Assembly: GCF_900172325.1 (NCBI RefSeq)
Contig: NZ_FWFR01000002.1
Span: 904,159-968,158, forward strand
DNA from: Oceanibacterium hippocampi
GTDB taxonomy: Bacteria > Pseudomonadota > Alphaproteobacteria > Sneathiellales > Sneathiellaceae
DNA: 64,000 nt
Reading direction: 5' to 3'
Within the stretch, counting starts at the first letter, position 1. Each line of letters opens with the position of its first letter. Positions 27,695 through 36,832 of the stretch are shown here, piece by piece. The position numbers and the translations under genes are program-made. The notes under the pieces are model-generated. The model saw only the letters and a list, made by a program, of their open reading frames with translations. It was not told the DNA's origin and ran no database searches.

Positions 27695-28483
27695 TCAGGT
27701 CGTCTCCGGAAAGCTGTTTGGTGCCGTCTTCAACGTCAGGGGACTGGCGCTCAACCGGGCAGCACTGTCGACGACCATGCGGCAAGCATCATCCAGTCGC
27801 GCCCCACGCAGCCGGGAATTGATTGCGGAACAGGTGATCGACGCAATCGGACTGCCTTTCGGATCAAGAATCGGCGCGGCCACCGCGATCATCTCAGGGA
27901 TGATGAGACCATCGACATAGGCGAACCCGGACCGCCGCGCGTCGGTCACCATTTCCAGTATCTTCTCGATCGAATAACTGGGGTAACCCTGAAGGGCGTC
28001 TTCGTTCTGGGTCAGGATGCTGTCTATGGCGTCATCATCCATTGCAGCCAGTATCGCCAAGCTGCCCGCGCCGACCCCCAATGGCCTTCGGCTGCCAACC
28101 TGCAGACTGGAAGGCTTGAGCGGATAGCTGCCCTCCTCCCTCGCCATGCAAACCGCACCTTGGCCGACCCTGACCATCAACAACGCAACATCCAGGGTCA
28201 CGTCGACAATCGCCTTGAGTTCCGGCTGAACTGCATGGACCAGGTCAAACTGACGGTTTGCCGCATTGCCGATCATCCACGCCTCGGCGCCGAGGGAATA
28301 TCGGCGGTCAGTCGATCGCTGCACCAATCCCTCTTTCACCAGACCACCGAGCAATCTGTGGATGGTCGCCTTATGAATTCCTGATTGCGCCGCGAGGTCG
28401 ACCAATCGAAGAGGCTGCCCGGCGTCGGCCAGCGAACGCAGCAATGTGACAGCGCGGGATATGGTCTGCGTTTCTTGAGACAC
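27695..28483 (-). CDS. IclR-family transcriptional regulator
   Basis: The protein has 262 residues. The N-terminal winged helix (about 8-70) reads SRAVTLLRSLADAGQPLRLVDLAAQSGIH and KATIHRLLGGLVKEGLVQRS. The C-terminal GAF-like effector domain has LGVGAGSLAILAAMDDDAI and, near the end, AVAAPILDPKGSPIASI. It probably controls Module B, because IclR genes usually sit next to their targets. The sequence just upstream (28484-28545) is very AT-rich and contains CATTGAATG, a small dyad that may be part of the operator. Confidence 0.93.
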   Translation of the reverse strand: MSQETQTISRAVTLLRSLADAGQPLRLVDLAAQSGIHKATIHRLLGGLVKEGLVQRSTDRRYSLGAEAWMIGNAANRQFDLVHAVQPELKAIVDVTLDVALLMVRVGQGAVCMAREEGSYPLKPSSLQVGSRRPLGVGAGSLAILAAMDDDAIDSILTQNEDALQGYPSYSIEKILEMVTDARRSGFAYVDGLIIPEMIAVAAPILDPKGSPIASITCSAINSRLRGARLDDACRMVVDSAARLSASPLTLKTAPNSFPETT

Positions 28484-28713
28484 AACAAAATCTCATTGAA
28501 TGAAACTTTTTATTCAAAAAATATTATTTAAAGAAACTTGAGCGGCGTCAACCTCGAATCCACCCGTTTGTTCAGACGCTCGGCTCAATTGCCAGCCACC
28601 GTCGGCCCGCTCCGGCTCATCGCTACTTTTGCGGGGAACGAAATCAGGTCTGAGTGAGACCGGAAAACTCCTCCAAGGAATTGATAGAGTCCGTCATCGA
28701 AGGAGACGGACGT

Positions 28714-29133
28714 ATGAAGCGCAGTCAGTTCACGGAAGAACAGATCATCGGAATTCTGCCGGAGCACGAAGCCGGGACGCAGACGGCGGACGTTTGCCGC
28801 CGCCACGCGGTCAGCGAAGCGACCTTCTACAAGTGGAACTCGAAGTACGGCGGCCTGGAGGTGTCGGAGGCCAAACGGCTGAAGGTGCTGGCAGCGGATC
28901 GTTCGTCGGCGCGCTACCGCCCGCGACGGCCGGACGACGGCGAAATCCGGACGCGGCTGCGCGAGTTGTCGCGGCTGCGCCGGCGGTTCGGCTACCGGCG
29001 CCACCATCTATTGCTGGCCCGGGAGGGCCTTGTCATGAACCAGAAGAAGCCGCGGCGGTTGTACGCCGAGGAACAGCTCCAGATCCGGCGCCGGGGTGGC
29101 CGCAAGAGGGCCTTGGGGACGCTGGCGCCGATG
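28714..29133 (+). pseudogene. IS3-family (IS407-group) transposase relic, OrfA-OrfB internal deletion
   Basis: From the ATG at 28714 the reading is a good OrfA N-terminus (MKRSQFTEEQIIGIL, then ISEATFY-like VSEATFYKWNSKYGG and EVSEAKRLKVL). It then jumps directly into OrfB sequence (RSSARYRPRR, then [13 protein letters not shown] and RRRGGRKRALGTLAPM). The end of OrfA with its leucine zipper, the frameshift region and the OrfB start are missing. The homology ends abruptly at 29133, before the DDE catalytic domain. It is therefore an inactive fragment, related to but not a copy of the element at 62240-63437. Confidence 0.8.
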
Positions 29134-29446
29134 ACGAAGTCGAGCGGATCTAAACTCGCTTCCGGAGTCGGACAGGTGACTGGGGCTTTCGTCTGCTTCT
29201 CCGAATGCCTGCACCCGTATGCGGGTGCCAAGTTTGGCAGGCAAACAAAAATGCCTGCCTCCAGTATGTCGCTTCGCGCGCCGGTCGCGATCGTTGCCCT
29301 ATTTCAATCACCTGCCCCACTTTGAACGCGGGATGATTTCTTGCGCATCGCAGAGCGGCAGCGGTCGGTGGAGATCGGAAGCACGGGGAACAGGATAACC
29401 TGCCTCAGTGAAGCGCCCCCCCCCCGGGGAGCTATTCCAGGCATGG
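29134..29446. other. Intergenic region after the IS relic, two small hairpins and a C10 tract
   Basis: No gene is visible. It contains two adjacent perfect hairpins: GCACCCG/CGGGTGC at 29211-29228 with a 4-base loop, and GGCAGGCA/TGCCTGCC at 29236-29259 with an 8-base loop. It also has a run of ten C residues at 29416-29425, just beyond the stop codon of the large sensor gene. Neither hairpin has a T-run that would make it a clear intrinsic terminator. Confidence 0.5.
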
Positions 29447-32400
29447 TTAGCCGGCGGCGGGCCTCGCAGCCACCGCCAAGCGAACGAGGTCGGGCAGCGA
29501 GCGCGCCTCCATCTTGTCCATTACCGTCGCGCGATGATTTTCTACGGTGCGCTGGCTGATGCCGAGGTCGGCGGCAATATTCTTGTTGGCGACCCCGGCC
29601 AGTACCATGTCCATGACCTGGCGCTGTCGGGGCGTTAACCCCGCCACACGGGCCGCCGCCTCGTCGTGCCAGCTTGCGAGCCTGGCGGTATCCTTCGATA
29701 ACTCGAGCGCGCGGTCGATGCGGGCAAGCAGTTCGTCACGGCCAACCGGCTTTTCCAGATAGTCCATGGCCCCGCCCTTCATCGCCGCAACTGCCACCGA
29801 TACATCGCCGCTGCCCGTGAAAATGATCGTCGGCAACCGATGCCCGGCGGTGCGAAGCCGGTGCAGCAACTCCAGTCCGCTCATCCCGGGCATGTTGGCA
29901 TCCAGCAACAGGCAACCCGGACGCCCCGGTCGATAGGCGTCCAGGAACGCCTCGCCGTACCCATAGGTTTCCACGATCCGGCGATCGTCCTCGAGCATGG
30001 CCCGCAGGTCGTCGCGGATGTGGCTATCATCGTCAACAACGTAGATGACCGGCTGTGATCGCTCCTCGTCCATGTCGGCCTGACGCTCTGGCGCATGCAC
30101 GCGCGACGGTGGCAGCATACCCGCGATCGCCCGCAGCAAGTGCGCCGACCTGACCGGCTTGTTGAGCTGCAGGCACCGCAGGCTTGCGATCGCCCGCAAG
30201 GTACCTGCGGAAATGTCGCCGGTGATGATGATCGTCGGAACGTCGCGATGCAGAATCGCTCGCAAACCCGTCGCGACCTGCAATCCGGTCATGCCGTTCG
30301 GCAGATTATAGTCGGTCAGCAGCAAATCGGGCTGGATCGCGCCGTGCTCAGCCATGTCCAGCGCCTCAAGGCCATCCAAGGCTACTGTCGGGTGATAACC
30401 ATGGTCCGCGAGCAGGGCTCTCAGCAGCTCCCGCACGTGCGGATCGTCTTCGACAATGAGAATTTCACCCCGGCGCGCAACGTCCGACGCCATGCCGTCG
30501 TCCGTGCCACCGGGGCTCGACAGGGGCTGCGGCGCTATCCCGGCCGGCGGCAGGCCGATCTCGATGGCAAAGACCGAGCCCTCGCCATATCTCGAGCGCA
30601 CGCGGACCTTGTGTCCCAGCATATGACCGAGGCGCCGGACGATCGAAAGCCCTAGTCCAAGCCCCCGACTGCGTTCGCGCGCAGCGTTGTCGATCTGGTG
30701 ATACTCATCGAAGATCGAGCCGAGGTGTTCGTCGGGAATGCCGATGCCGGTATCCCACACCTCGACGCTCAACATACCTGCATACCGGCGGCAGCCGATC
30801 AGCACCCCGCCCTTCCTGGTGTATTTGAATGCATTGGAAAGCAGGTTGAGCAGCATCTGTTCGAGCAGGTGCGGGTCACTGTATACAACAGCGCTGCAGT
30901 CAACGGCCCGCAGCCTGAGACCGTGGGATTCGGCATGGTAGCCGAATTCATCGCGCAGCCGGGCAAGCAGTTCGCCGATCGAGAAAGCGGAATAATCCGC
31001 ACGCACGGTGCCGGAATCGATCTCGTTGATGTCGAGCAGCGTATTGAGCATGCCGGACATCGCCCCCAGCGTCAGGTCGAACAACGCGAGCAGCCGCTGC
31101 GGCTCATCTCCCTCGACCTTGCGGACGAGCATCCCGTGCAACAAGGACAGCGACTGCAACGGCTGGCGTAAATCGTGGCTCGCCGCGCCGAGAAAGCGCG
31201 ATTTCGCAATATTCGCCTGATCCGCTTCCCGGCGCGCCTCTTCGAGCCCTGCCGCGGCGCGCTTGCGCTCCGTTATGTCGGTAAAAGTGACAACCACGCC
31301 CCCGACGCTGCCGTCCTGCGTACGATAAGGTTGCACGCGGCGGGCATACCAGGTGGTGCCGATGACCTCTACTTCGCACTCGATCGCTGCGAGTGTGCTC
31401 AGAACGGCCCGGGAATCAGCCAGCAGTGTTTCGTCGACCGCAAGCGTCCTCAGGTCGGCCAAGGGCCGTCCGACATCGCCGGGAATGATGCTGAAGATCG
31501 CCCGCACGGCCGGCGTGAAGTAGCGTATGCGAAGGTCTCGATCGAGGAACAGGGTCGCCACGTTCGTGCTGGTCAGCACGTTCTGCAGGTCATTCGCGGT
31601 GGTGCGCTGCTGCTCCAGCGTCTCCTGCAGTTGACTGTTGAGCGCCGTCAGCTCTTCGTTCAGCGACTGCAGCTCTTCCTTCGACGTCAGCAACTCTTCG
31701 TTGGTCGTCTGCAATTCCTCGTTGAGCGACCGCGCTTGATCGGCGAGTGCATTCTGCTCTGCATTCGCAGTCTCGAGGCTGTCGATCGCGCCTTCCAGCT
31801 CGATCCTGGTTGCCGACAGCTCGCGTTCGAGTTCGGCAACGCCGGCCGCGTCCCCCGGCGTTTCAGGCTGGCCGCGCCTCGGCGGCGGCCGCGGCTTGTC
31901 GACGAAGCAGACGAGGAACAGATCGTCGCCCTCGTTCCGGACCGGCTCGACGGAAATCTGGTAGTCCACGGTCTTGCCGTCGCGCTGCATGCGGCCGCCG
32001 TCAACGACGACCTGTATGTTCTGCTCACCCGAACGATGGATGGCTGACCGCAGCGCGGTTCGCAAACCCGCACGGGCCATGGCAAGCAGGTCGTTGGACA
32101 GTTGTTCCGGCGCCACGCGCAGATAGCGCTCTGTCGGTCCGACCGAGGACAGGCACTGGTGCGCGCGGTCGATCAGGATCGCGGCCGGTGCATGGCTCTC
32201 CAGGACCAGGCGCTGACAAAGGCTGGCGAGTGCCGATTGGCGCACCGCCGGCGACCTGGCCCCGGGGTGGAACGGTGCCTGCACGCCCTGGCTCAGCGCA
32301 ACGGCGAGCGTACCCGGACGGCCGTGACCAGCATGGCGGAAAATTCGATCCACCTTTGACAATGGCTCGAACCGACCATCATCGGCAGTGCCGATCGATT

Positions 32401-33817
32401 CCGACTTGCCGAGGATGAGCGTGCCGTCCTTGCGCAGCGCGAAGTCGAGAATCGCGATCATTCTCGCCTGCGCTTCCGGGCGCAGGTAGATCAACAGATT
32501 GCGGCATGACACCATATCCAGCCGCGAGAACGGCGGATCGGCCAGCACGTCCTGCACGGTGAACACCACCATCGCGCGTAGCTCAGGCACGATCCGATAA
32601 CCCCGATCCTCCTTGGTGAAGAACCGCTCGAGCCGCGCCGGCGATACGTCGGCCGCTATGGTCAAGGGGTAGATACCATCGCGGGCGCTGGCGATCGCAT
32701 CGGGATCGATGTCCGACCCGAAGACCTGCAACTTGATGTTGCGCCCGGCCGCCGCGATTTGTTCGAAAATGAGTATGGCAAGCGAATAGGCTTCTTCGCC
32801 ACTGCTGCAGCCGACGACCCAGATCCGCAGCGGCCGATCGGCCGGATGGTCCCGGACCAGATCCGGGATGACCTCGTTCGCCAGGACCTCGAACACCTCG
32901 GGGTCCCGGAAGAAGCCGGTCACATGGATGAGCAGGTCTTTCACGAGCATGTCGAGTTCGGCCGGATCGTTGCCCAACATCTCGATGTAGCGGTGCATGT
33001 CGTTGCCGGCATCCGCAGCCAGCGCCAGACGCCGCTGTATCCGGCGCTGCAGCGTACCGGGCTTGTAAAACGTGAAATCGTGAGAGGATTTCATGCGCAG
33101 CAGTTCGACGATCTCTGGCAGCCATTCGCTCGTTTCGTCCGCAGGCGGCTTGCCGCCGCGCGTCGTCGGCGGCGGTTTGCCGCGCGCATGTCCCGTCAGC
33201 GCCGCCGGGATTCTCGCCACCGGCAGTACGAGGTCGACCGCGCCCGTAGCGATGGCACTGTGCGGCATGCCGTCGAAGTCGGCCTCCCCGGGGTCCTGCG
33301 CGACGACGAGCCCGCCGGCATCGCGAACCGCCACGAGGCCGAGACTGCCATCGGAGCCGGAACCGGAAAGCACGACACAGATGGCGCGCTCGGCAAGGTC
33401 CACCGCCAGCGAGTGCAGCAGGAAATCAAACGGCAGGCGGGCGCCATGCCGGGCCTGCGGTTGCGACAGGTGCAGGATTCCGTCGACGACGGATAGATAG
33501 GTGCCCGGTGGAATGGCATAGAGATGCTCGGGCTCGATCGCCATCCCGTCGGTGACCTGACGTACCGTCATCGACGTGTGGCCGGACAACAGTTCCACCA
33601 ACATGCTCTTGTGGGTCGGATCGAGGTGCTGCACGAATACGAACGCCATGCCGTGACCGGCCGGCAGCGCGTCCAGCAGCCTGCGACAGGCATCCAGGCC
33701 ACCCGCGGAAGCACCGATTGCAACGACTGGAAAGCTGCCCACGGCGCGCGAAACGGCGACATGTCGGTCGGATTTCGATCGGACGGCCTTGCCCCGCACA
33801 GTGCGACCCGTAGGCAT
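29447..33817 (-). CDS. Giant fused CheB-CheR-PAS-histidine kinase-receiver-receiver-LuxR regulator
   Basis: The protein has 1456 residues with domains in this order. CheB methylesterase (25-215) has Ser37 in GASAGG, His64 and Asp156 in LSGSGSDG. CheR methyltransferase (about 225-495) has the SAM loop VVGCSSGEEAYS. Next come a PAS-like part, a long coiled coil (about 660-760, repeats like LNEELQTTNEELLTSKEELQ) and another PAS. HisKA has the phospho-acceptor His near 877 (ASHDLRQPLQSL), followed by an HATPase with DTGIGIP and GLGLGLSIV. Receiver 1 has Asp near 1168 (LLTDYNLP); receiver 2 has Asp near 1306 (LLLDANMPG). A C-terminal LuxR helix-turn-helix begins LTPRQRQVMD. No membrane segment is seen, so it should be cytoplasmic. 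ATG 33817 has GAAGGGA upstream. Confidence 0.93.
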   Translation of the reverse strand: MPTGRTVRGKAVRSKSDRHVAVSRAVGSFPVVAIGASAGGLDACRRLLDALPAGHGMAFVFVQHLDPTHKSMLVELLSGHTSMTVRQVTDGMAIEPEHLYAIPPGTYLSVVDGILHLSQPQARHGARLPFDFLLHSLAVDLAERAICVVLSGSGSDGSLGLVAVRDAGGLVVAQDPGEADFDGMPHSAIATGAVDLVLPVARIPAALTGHARGKPPPTTRGGKPPADETSEWLPEIVELLRMKSSHDFTFYKPGTLQRRIQRRLALAADAGNDMHRYIEMLGNDPAELDMLVKDLLIHVTGFFRDPEVFEVLANEVIPDLVRDHPADRPLRIWVVGCSSGEEAYSLAILIFEQIAAAGRNIKLQVFGSDIDPDAIASARDGIYPLTIAADVSPARLERFFTKEDRGYRIVPELRAMVVFTVQDVLADPPFSRLDMVSCRNLLIYLRPEAQARMIAILDFALRKDGTLILGKSESIGTADDGRFEPLSKVDRIFRHAGHGRPGTLAVALSQGVQAPFHPGARSPAVRQSALASLCQRLVLESHAPAAILIDRAHQCLSSVGPTERYLRVAPEQLSNDLLAMARAGLRTALRSAIHRSGEQNIQVVVDGGRMQRDGKTVDYQISVEPVRNEGDDLFLVCFVDKPRPPPRRGQPETPGDAAGVAELERELSATRIELEGAIDSLETANAEQNALADQARSLNEELQTTNEELLTSKEELQSLNEELTALNSQLQETLEQQRTTANDLQNVLTSTNVATLFLDRDLRIRYFTPAVRAIFSIIPGDVGRPLADLRTLAVDETLLADSRAVLSTLAAIECEVEVIGTTWYARRVQPYRTQDGSVGGVVVTFTDITERKRAAAGLEEARREADQANIAKSRFLGAASHDLRQPLQSLSLLHGMLVRKVEGDEPQRLLALFDLTLGAMSGMLNTLLDINEIDSGTVRADYSAFSIGELLARLRDEFGYHAESHGLRLRAVDCSAVVYSDPHLLEQMLLNLLSNAFKYTRKGGVLIGCRRYAGMLSVEVWDTGIGIPDEHLGSIFDEYHQIDNAARERSRGLGLGLSIVRRLGHMLGHKVRVRSRYGEGSVFAIEIGLPPAGIAPQPLSSPGGTDDGMASDVARRGEILIVEDDPHVRELLRALLADHGYHPTVALDGLEALDMAEHGAIQPDLLLTDYNLPNGMTGLQVATGLRAILHRDVPTIIITGDISAGTLRAIASLRCLQLNKPVRSAHLLRAIAGMLPPSRVHAPERQADMDEERSQPVIYVVDDDSHIRDDLRAMLEDDRRIVETYGYGEAFLDAYRPGRPGCLLLDANMPGMSGLELLHRLRTAGHRLPTIIFTGSGDVSVAVAAMKGGAMDYLEKPVGRDELLARIDRALELSKDTARLASWHDEAAARVAGLTPRQRQVMDMVLAGVANKNIAADLGISQRTVENHRATVMDKMEARSLPDLVRLAVAARPAAG

Positions 33818-34268
33818 TTGATTTTCCCTTCGGGAACGATGGCTCGCGTAGGGAACGACGCATTGGCAACGATCCGCAGCGTCTGTCTGGATTCCTGCAG
33901 TACAATGCGACAATGCAGGAATGTAGCAGGAAAGTCTGGGTTTAAGTAGCTTTCGCACCTGTCCGCGTCGATCCGCGTGGCGTCAGGGATGTCGGGCTGA
34001 ACTGCTGCCGGTTCCGTGGACTCCGAGACAGCCTGTTTCCCGGAACGGGCGGCAAAGGACGCACGCACGGAAACTCAGCTGGCAGTACAAGCCTGAAGCG
34101 ATGACGTCGGGGTGCGAACGCGGCGTCAATACCGCGCGGGCGGCGACACGGCGGCTTGTGGTTGCGGGGCGAATTCAACGGGTTCGCGGCACCCTTGCTG
34201 CCCGGCCGATTTGCGGACTGGACATCTGGCACCCCGCACTGGACCCAGCCGCCATGATCGGCGGCGCG
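33818..34268. other. Intergenic region upstream of the hybrid sensor gene
   Basis: These 451 bases contain the promoter region of the sensor gene. I see no gene, no clear sigma-70 hexamers and no strong repeat. The sensor's frame stays open upstream to 33958, but that stretch lacks family similarity. Confidence 0.4.
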
Positions 34269-34583
34269 CTATTGGCGCTTTTCGGCAAGCGCAGCACTGA
34301 GCGCCGTGTTTCTTCGCGCGTCGGCGCGGGTACCCGCCGGGCGCCCCCCCGACGAGGCATGCGTATGCCGAACGTCCGGGACATCATGCGGGCGACCCGG
34401 CGGCCGCCTCGAAGGCAAGGTCACACTGATGCCTGCCAGGTTCCCGTGGCGACGATCGAAATGGCTGCGTAACAGGGCGGCAACATCACCGATCGTGGTG
34501 CTGGGTGCGACATTGACGAGGAATACGTCGCTGTCAAAAACGAGCCTCAATCGATTGCGATACGTCCGGCCTGCGATACCCAT
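34269..34583 (-). CDS. Hypothetical small protein with strong ribosome-binding site
   Basis: The protein has 104 residues and I do not recognise the family. The first half looks like a folded protein (RLRLVFDSDVFLVNVAPSTT, then IGDVAALLRSHF). The second half is Pro/Arg-rich and of low complexity, so a frameshift near the run of seven Gs on the coding strand (about 34346) may have changed the true C-terminus. AGGGGAG lies 7 bases before the ATG, which is the main support. It stands alone. Confidence 0.4.
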   Translation of the reverse strand: MGIAGRTYRNRLRLVFDSDVFLVNVAPSTTIGDVAALLRSHFDRRHGNLAGISVTLPSRRPPGRPHDVPDVRHTHASSGGRPAGTRADARRNTALSAALAEKRQ

Positions 34584-35321
34584 CGGAATTCTCCCCTTCC
34601 AACATTGCCAACGCTCAGGCTAGCCGCTTGCCAATGCGATCCGAAAGGTTCGGAAACTACCCAGATTCGGAGGCGGTCGCCCAGCCCGCCCGCAGTGTCC
34701 GGTCGAAAGGTCCATATAGGTAGATTCCGACGTTTCCGCGGCCGGCGTCGATCGCCGATACTTCCGATCGGATTGGCCCGCACAGGAATATCGCCGTGAT
34801 TCGTCTGATGACAGATGTTGTCGAGCAGGTACCTGATGTTTCCGGACATGTTTCTTTTGCGGCGTTTTCTGCTCTCTACCTGTCCGTCACCGCCGCGTGG
34901 CTCTGGCTGCTGAACCTGGTATTCGTATAGCTGTTTGTCGCGCCGGGAGCACAAGTCGCCATGACGAACGTTTGAGGAACTCGATCAACAATTGCGGCCC
35001 CATGCGCATTGGTTTGTCGTCAGCGATCGCTCGAACGTCGCCCCGCCGCCGCCGCCGGGTATCTGCATCGCGGAAGGAAACGACAATCATGGCAACGACG
35101 TCGTTGCCATTTACGCCAGGCGCGGCGCACCCGGCGAGTAACGGGAATGGACACTGCGCAATGTCCGGGATTTCCCGCCCCTTTCCGTCGGACCATCGGG
35201 CCGGGCAAGCACACATGGTCAAAGGGCTTTGCCCGCGACCTGATGGAACTCGGGCATCACGTCAAGCGCTATGGAATTCGTCCGGAAAGCTTGAACATGG
35301 TCTTGCGAGGGTCACGAAAGC
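34584..35321. other. Long intergenic region without a recognisable gene
   Basis: Several open frames on both strands cross these 738 bases, but none shows a family motif or a convincing start. The notable structure is the 22-base palindrome at 35089-35110 (listed separately). The transglutaminase-like gene begins directly after it and must have its promoter here. Confidence 0.4.
35089..35110. repeat. Perfect 22-base palindrome
   Basis: ATGGCAACGAC followed at once by its exact reverse complement GTCGTTGCCAT, with no loop. It lies about 210 bases upstream of the transglutaminase-like gene. A loop-free palindrome of this length is a plausible protein-binding operator rather than a terminator. 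Confidence 0.6.
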
Positions 35322-36137
35322 ATGAAATTCCGGATCGGCTATGAATTGAAATACGAGTTTCCGGATCCGACGCCGGTTATCCTGATGTTGAGTGTTCATT
35401 TCACTCGGGCGTCCGATCTCGAAATGCCCGATCACATCCTGCTCGACCCGCCTGTTCCCGTCTCCGGCTATCGCGACATTTATGGCAACTGGTGCAGCCG
35501 GCTACTCGCCCCGGCCGGCCATATGCGGATCTCCGGCGATTTCATTGTGCGAGACAATGGCCTGCCTGATTCCGTAGCACGCGACGCGAAGCAAGTTCCG
35601 GTTGAAGAGCTTCCGGAAGAGGCGCTGGTTTTCCTGTTGCCGAGCCGGTTCTGCGACAGCGATCGGTTGCTCGATCTGGCCTGGACGCTTTTCGGAACGG
35701 CAAAGCCGGACTGGGAGCGTGTCCAGGCGATTTGTGACTTCGTGCATCGGCACATCGCGTTCGGCTACGAGCACGCGCGCGCTACCCGGACCGCATCGGA
35801 AGCATATCAGGAAGGTCGGGGGGTGTGTCGCGACTACGCCCACTTGGGCGTGGCGTTCTGCCGCGCCTTGAACATCCCTGCCCGCTATTGCACCGGATAC
35901 CTGAGCGACGTCGGGACTGCGCCGCCATATCCGCCCGGTGATTTTGCCGCCTGGTTCGAGGCCTATCTGGATGGGCACTGGCATATGTTCGACCCGCGGA
36001 ACAACATGCCCCGCATCGGCCGGATCCTGCTGGCGCGCGGCCGCGACGCAGCGGATGTCGCCATCACGACGACGTTTGGCCCCAATACCCTCGAGAGTTT
36101 TCGCGTCTGGACCGATGAGATCACCGGAGCGGCCTGA
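35322..36137 (+). CDS. Transglutaminase-like cysteine protein (COG1305 type)
   Basis: The protein has 271 residues. An N-terminal beta domain (1-125) is followed by a transglutaminase-like core: Cys169 in GRGVCRDYAHLG, then PARYCTGYLSD, then the strand DFAAWFEAYLDGHWHMFDPRNN-like region with Asp224. Where most family members have HAW, this protein has AAW (209-211), so the classical catalytic His is not at its usual place; His219 or His221 might substitute, or the enzyme may be a non-protease variant. The end ARGRDAADVAITTTFG is typical of this proteobacterial subfamily. It stands alone on the plus strand. Confidence 0.88.
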   Translation: MKFRIGYELKYEFPDPTPVILMLSVHFTRASDLEMPDHILLDPPVPVSGYRDIYGNWCSRLLAPAGHMRISGDFIVRDNGLPDSVARDAKQVPVEELPEEALVFLLPSRFCDSDRLLDLAWTLFGTAKPDWERVQAICDFVHRHIAFGYEHARATRTASEAYQEGRGVCRDYAHLGVAFCRALNIPARYCTGYLSDVGTAPPYPPGDFAAWFEAYLDGHWHMFDPRNNMPRIGRILLARGRDAADVAITTTFGPNTLESFRVWTDEITGAA

Positions 36138-36330
36138 TGCACCCCGGTTCCACTCGGTCCAGCCAAGCCCGCCGGTCAGGCAGACCACCGGTGAGTTCCG
36201 ACCGTTTGTCAACCTGGCCGTTGTGCGGCCAGCCACGAAAACGGGTCGGCGGTCCTTCGACCTGACCGCCACCCCGTCTTCATTGCGCGGTCGGTTACAC
36301 GCGCTTGCGGTCAATGGTCCGACCGTCGCG

Positions 36331-36489
36331 TTACAGCCGGCCGGTAAAGACCAGGAAGATCACCACGACGAGCAGGATTCCCACACCGCCACTCGGGAAA
36401 TAGCCCCAGTTCGCGCTGTGGCCCCATGTCGGCAGCACGCCGAGCAGGACCAGGACCAGGACGACCAGCAATATGGTGCTAAGGCTCAT
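36331..36489 (-). CDS. DUF3309 small membrane protein
   Basis: The protein is 52 residues long and easily missed. The reading MSLSTILLVVLVLVLLGVLP is followed by TWGHSANWGYFPSGGVG and a second hydrophobic helix ending FLVFTGRL. This is the complete DUF3309 pattern: two short membrane helices around a TWPHS...WGYxPSGG-like loop. GGAGA lies 7 bases before the ATG at 36489. Family function is unknown; such genes often accompany stress-induced genes, as here (CsbD, BON and glycine-zipper genes nearby). Confidence 0.85.
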   Translation of the reverse strand: MSLSTILLVVLVLVLLGVLPTWGHSANWGYFPSGGVGILLVVVIFLVFTGRL

Positions 36490-36641
36490 GTGCGTTCTCC
36501 ACTGGGGCCGTGTGTCTGGGATCGGGTGTCAGCAGGTACCAACCTCCGCGATGAGACCGGGAGGACATCTTCCCGCGCGGTAGGCCCGTTCACGATTGGC
36601 TCCTGATATCGGCAGTCTCGAAGCGAACGAAGTGCCTGGCG

Positions 36642-36832
36642 CTATTCCTTCAAGGTGTTCTTGATAGCGTTCTCCGCGACGTCAGTGGCAATCCGGCCCT
36701 GGCCTTCCAGGGTGTTGCGCTTGCCCTCATTCGCCATCTTGGCATCACCGCGCGCCTTGCCTGCAGAGCAAAAGCATCCTTGATGGTGCTCTTGGCCTGC
36801 TTGACCGTGTTCTCGATGCGATCCTTGTCCAT
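36642..36832 (-). pseudogene. CsbD-family stress protein gene with a frameshift
   Basis: From ATG 36832 (AGGGA upstream) one frame reads MDKDRIENTVKQAKSTIKDAF, a standard CsbD start, but then runs into foreign sequence. The neighbouring frame continues the family pattern with AGKARGDAKMANEGKRNTLE and ends AENAIKNTLKE at 36642. The change fits a one-base loss around GATGCTTTTGCTCT near 36770. Either the gene is newly broken, or a programmed or sequencing frameshift is involved. CsbD proteins are small hydrophilic general-stress proteins of unknown mechanism. Confidence 0.75.

Noticed and set aside
29211..29259. The two adjacent hairpins as integron attC sites or intrinsic terminator
   Set aside because: There are no conserved attC core sites, no cassette-like gene and no T-run after either stem.
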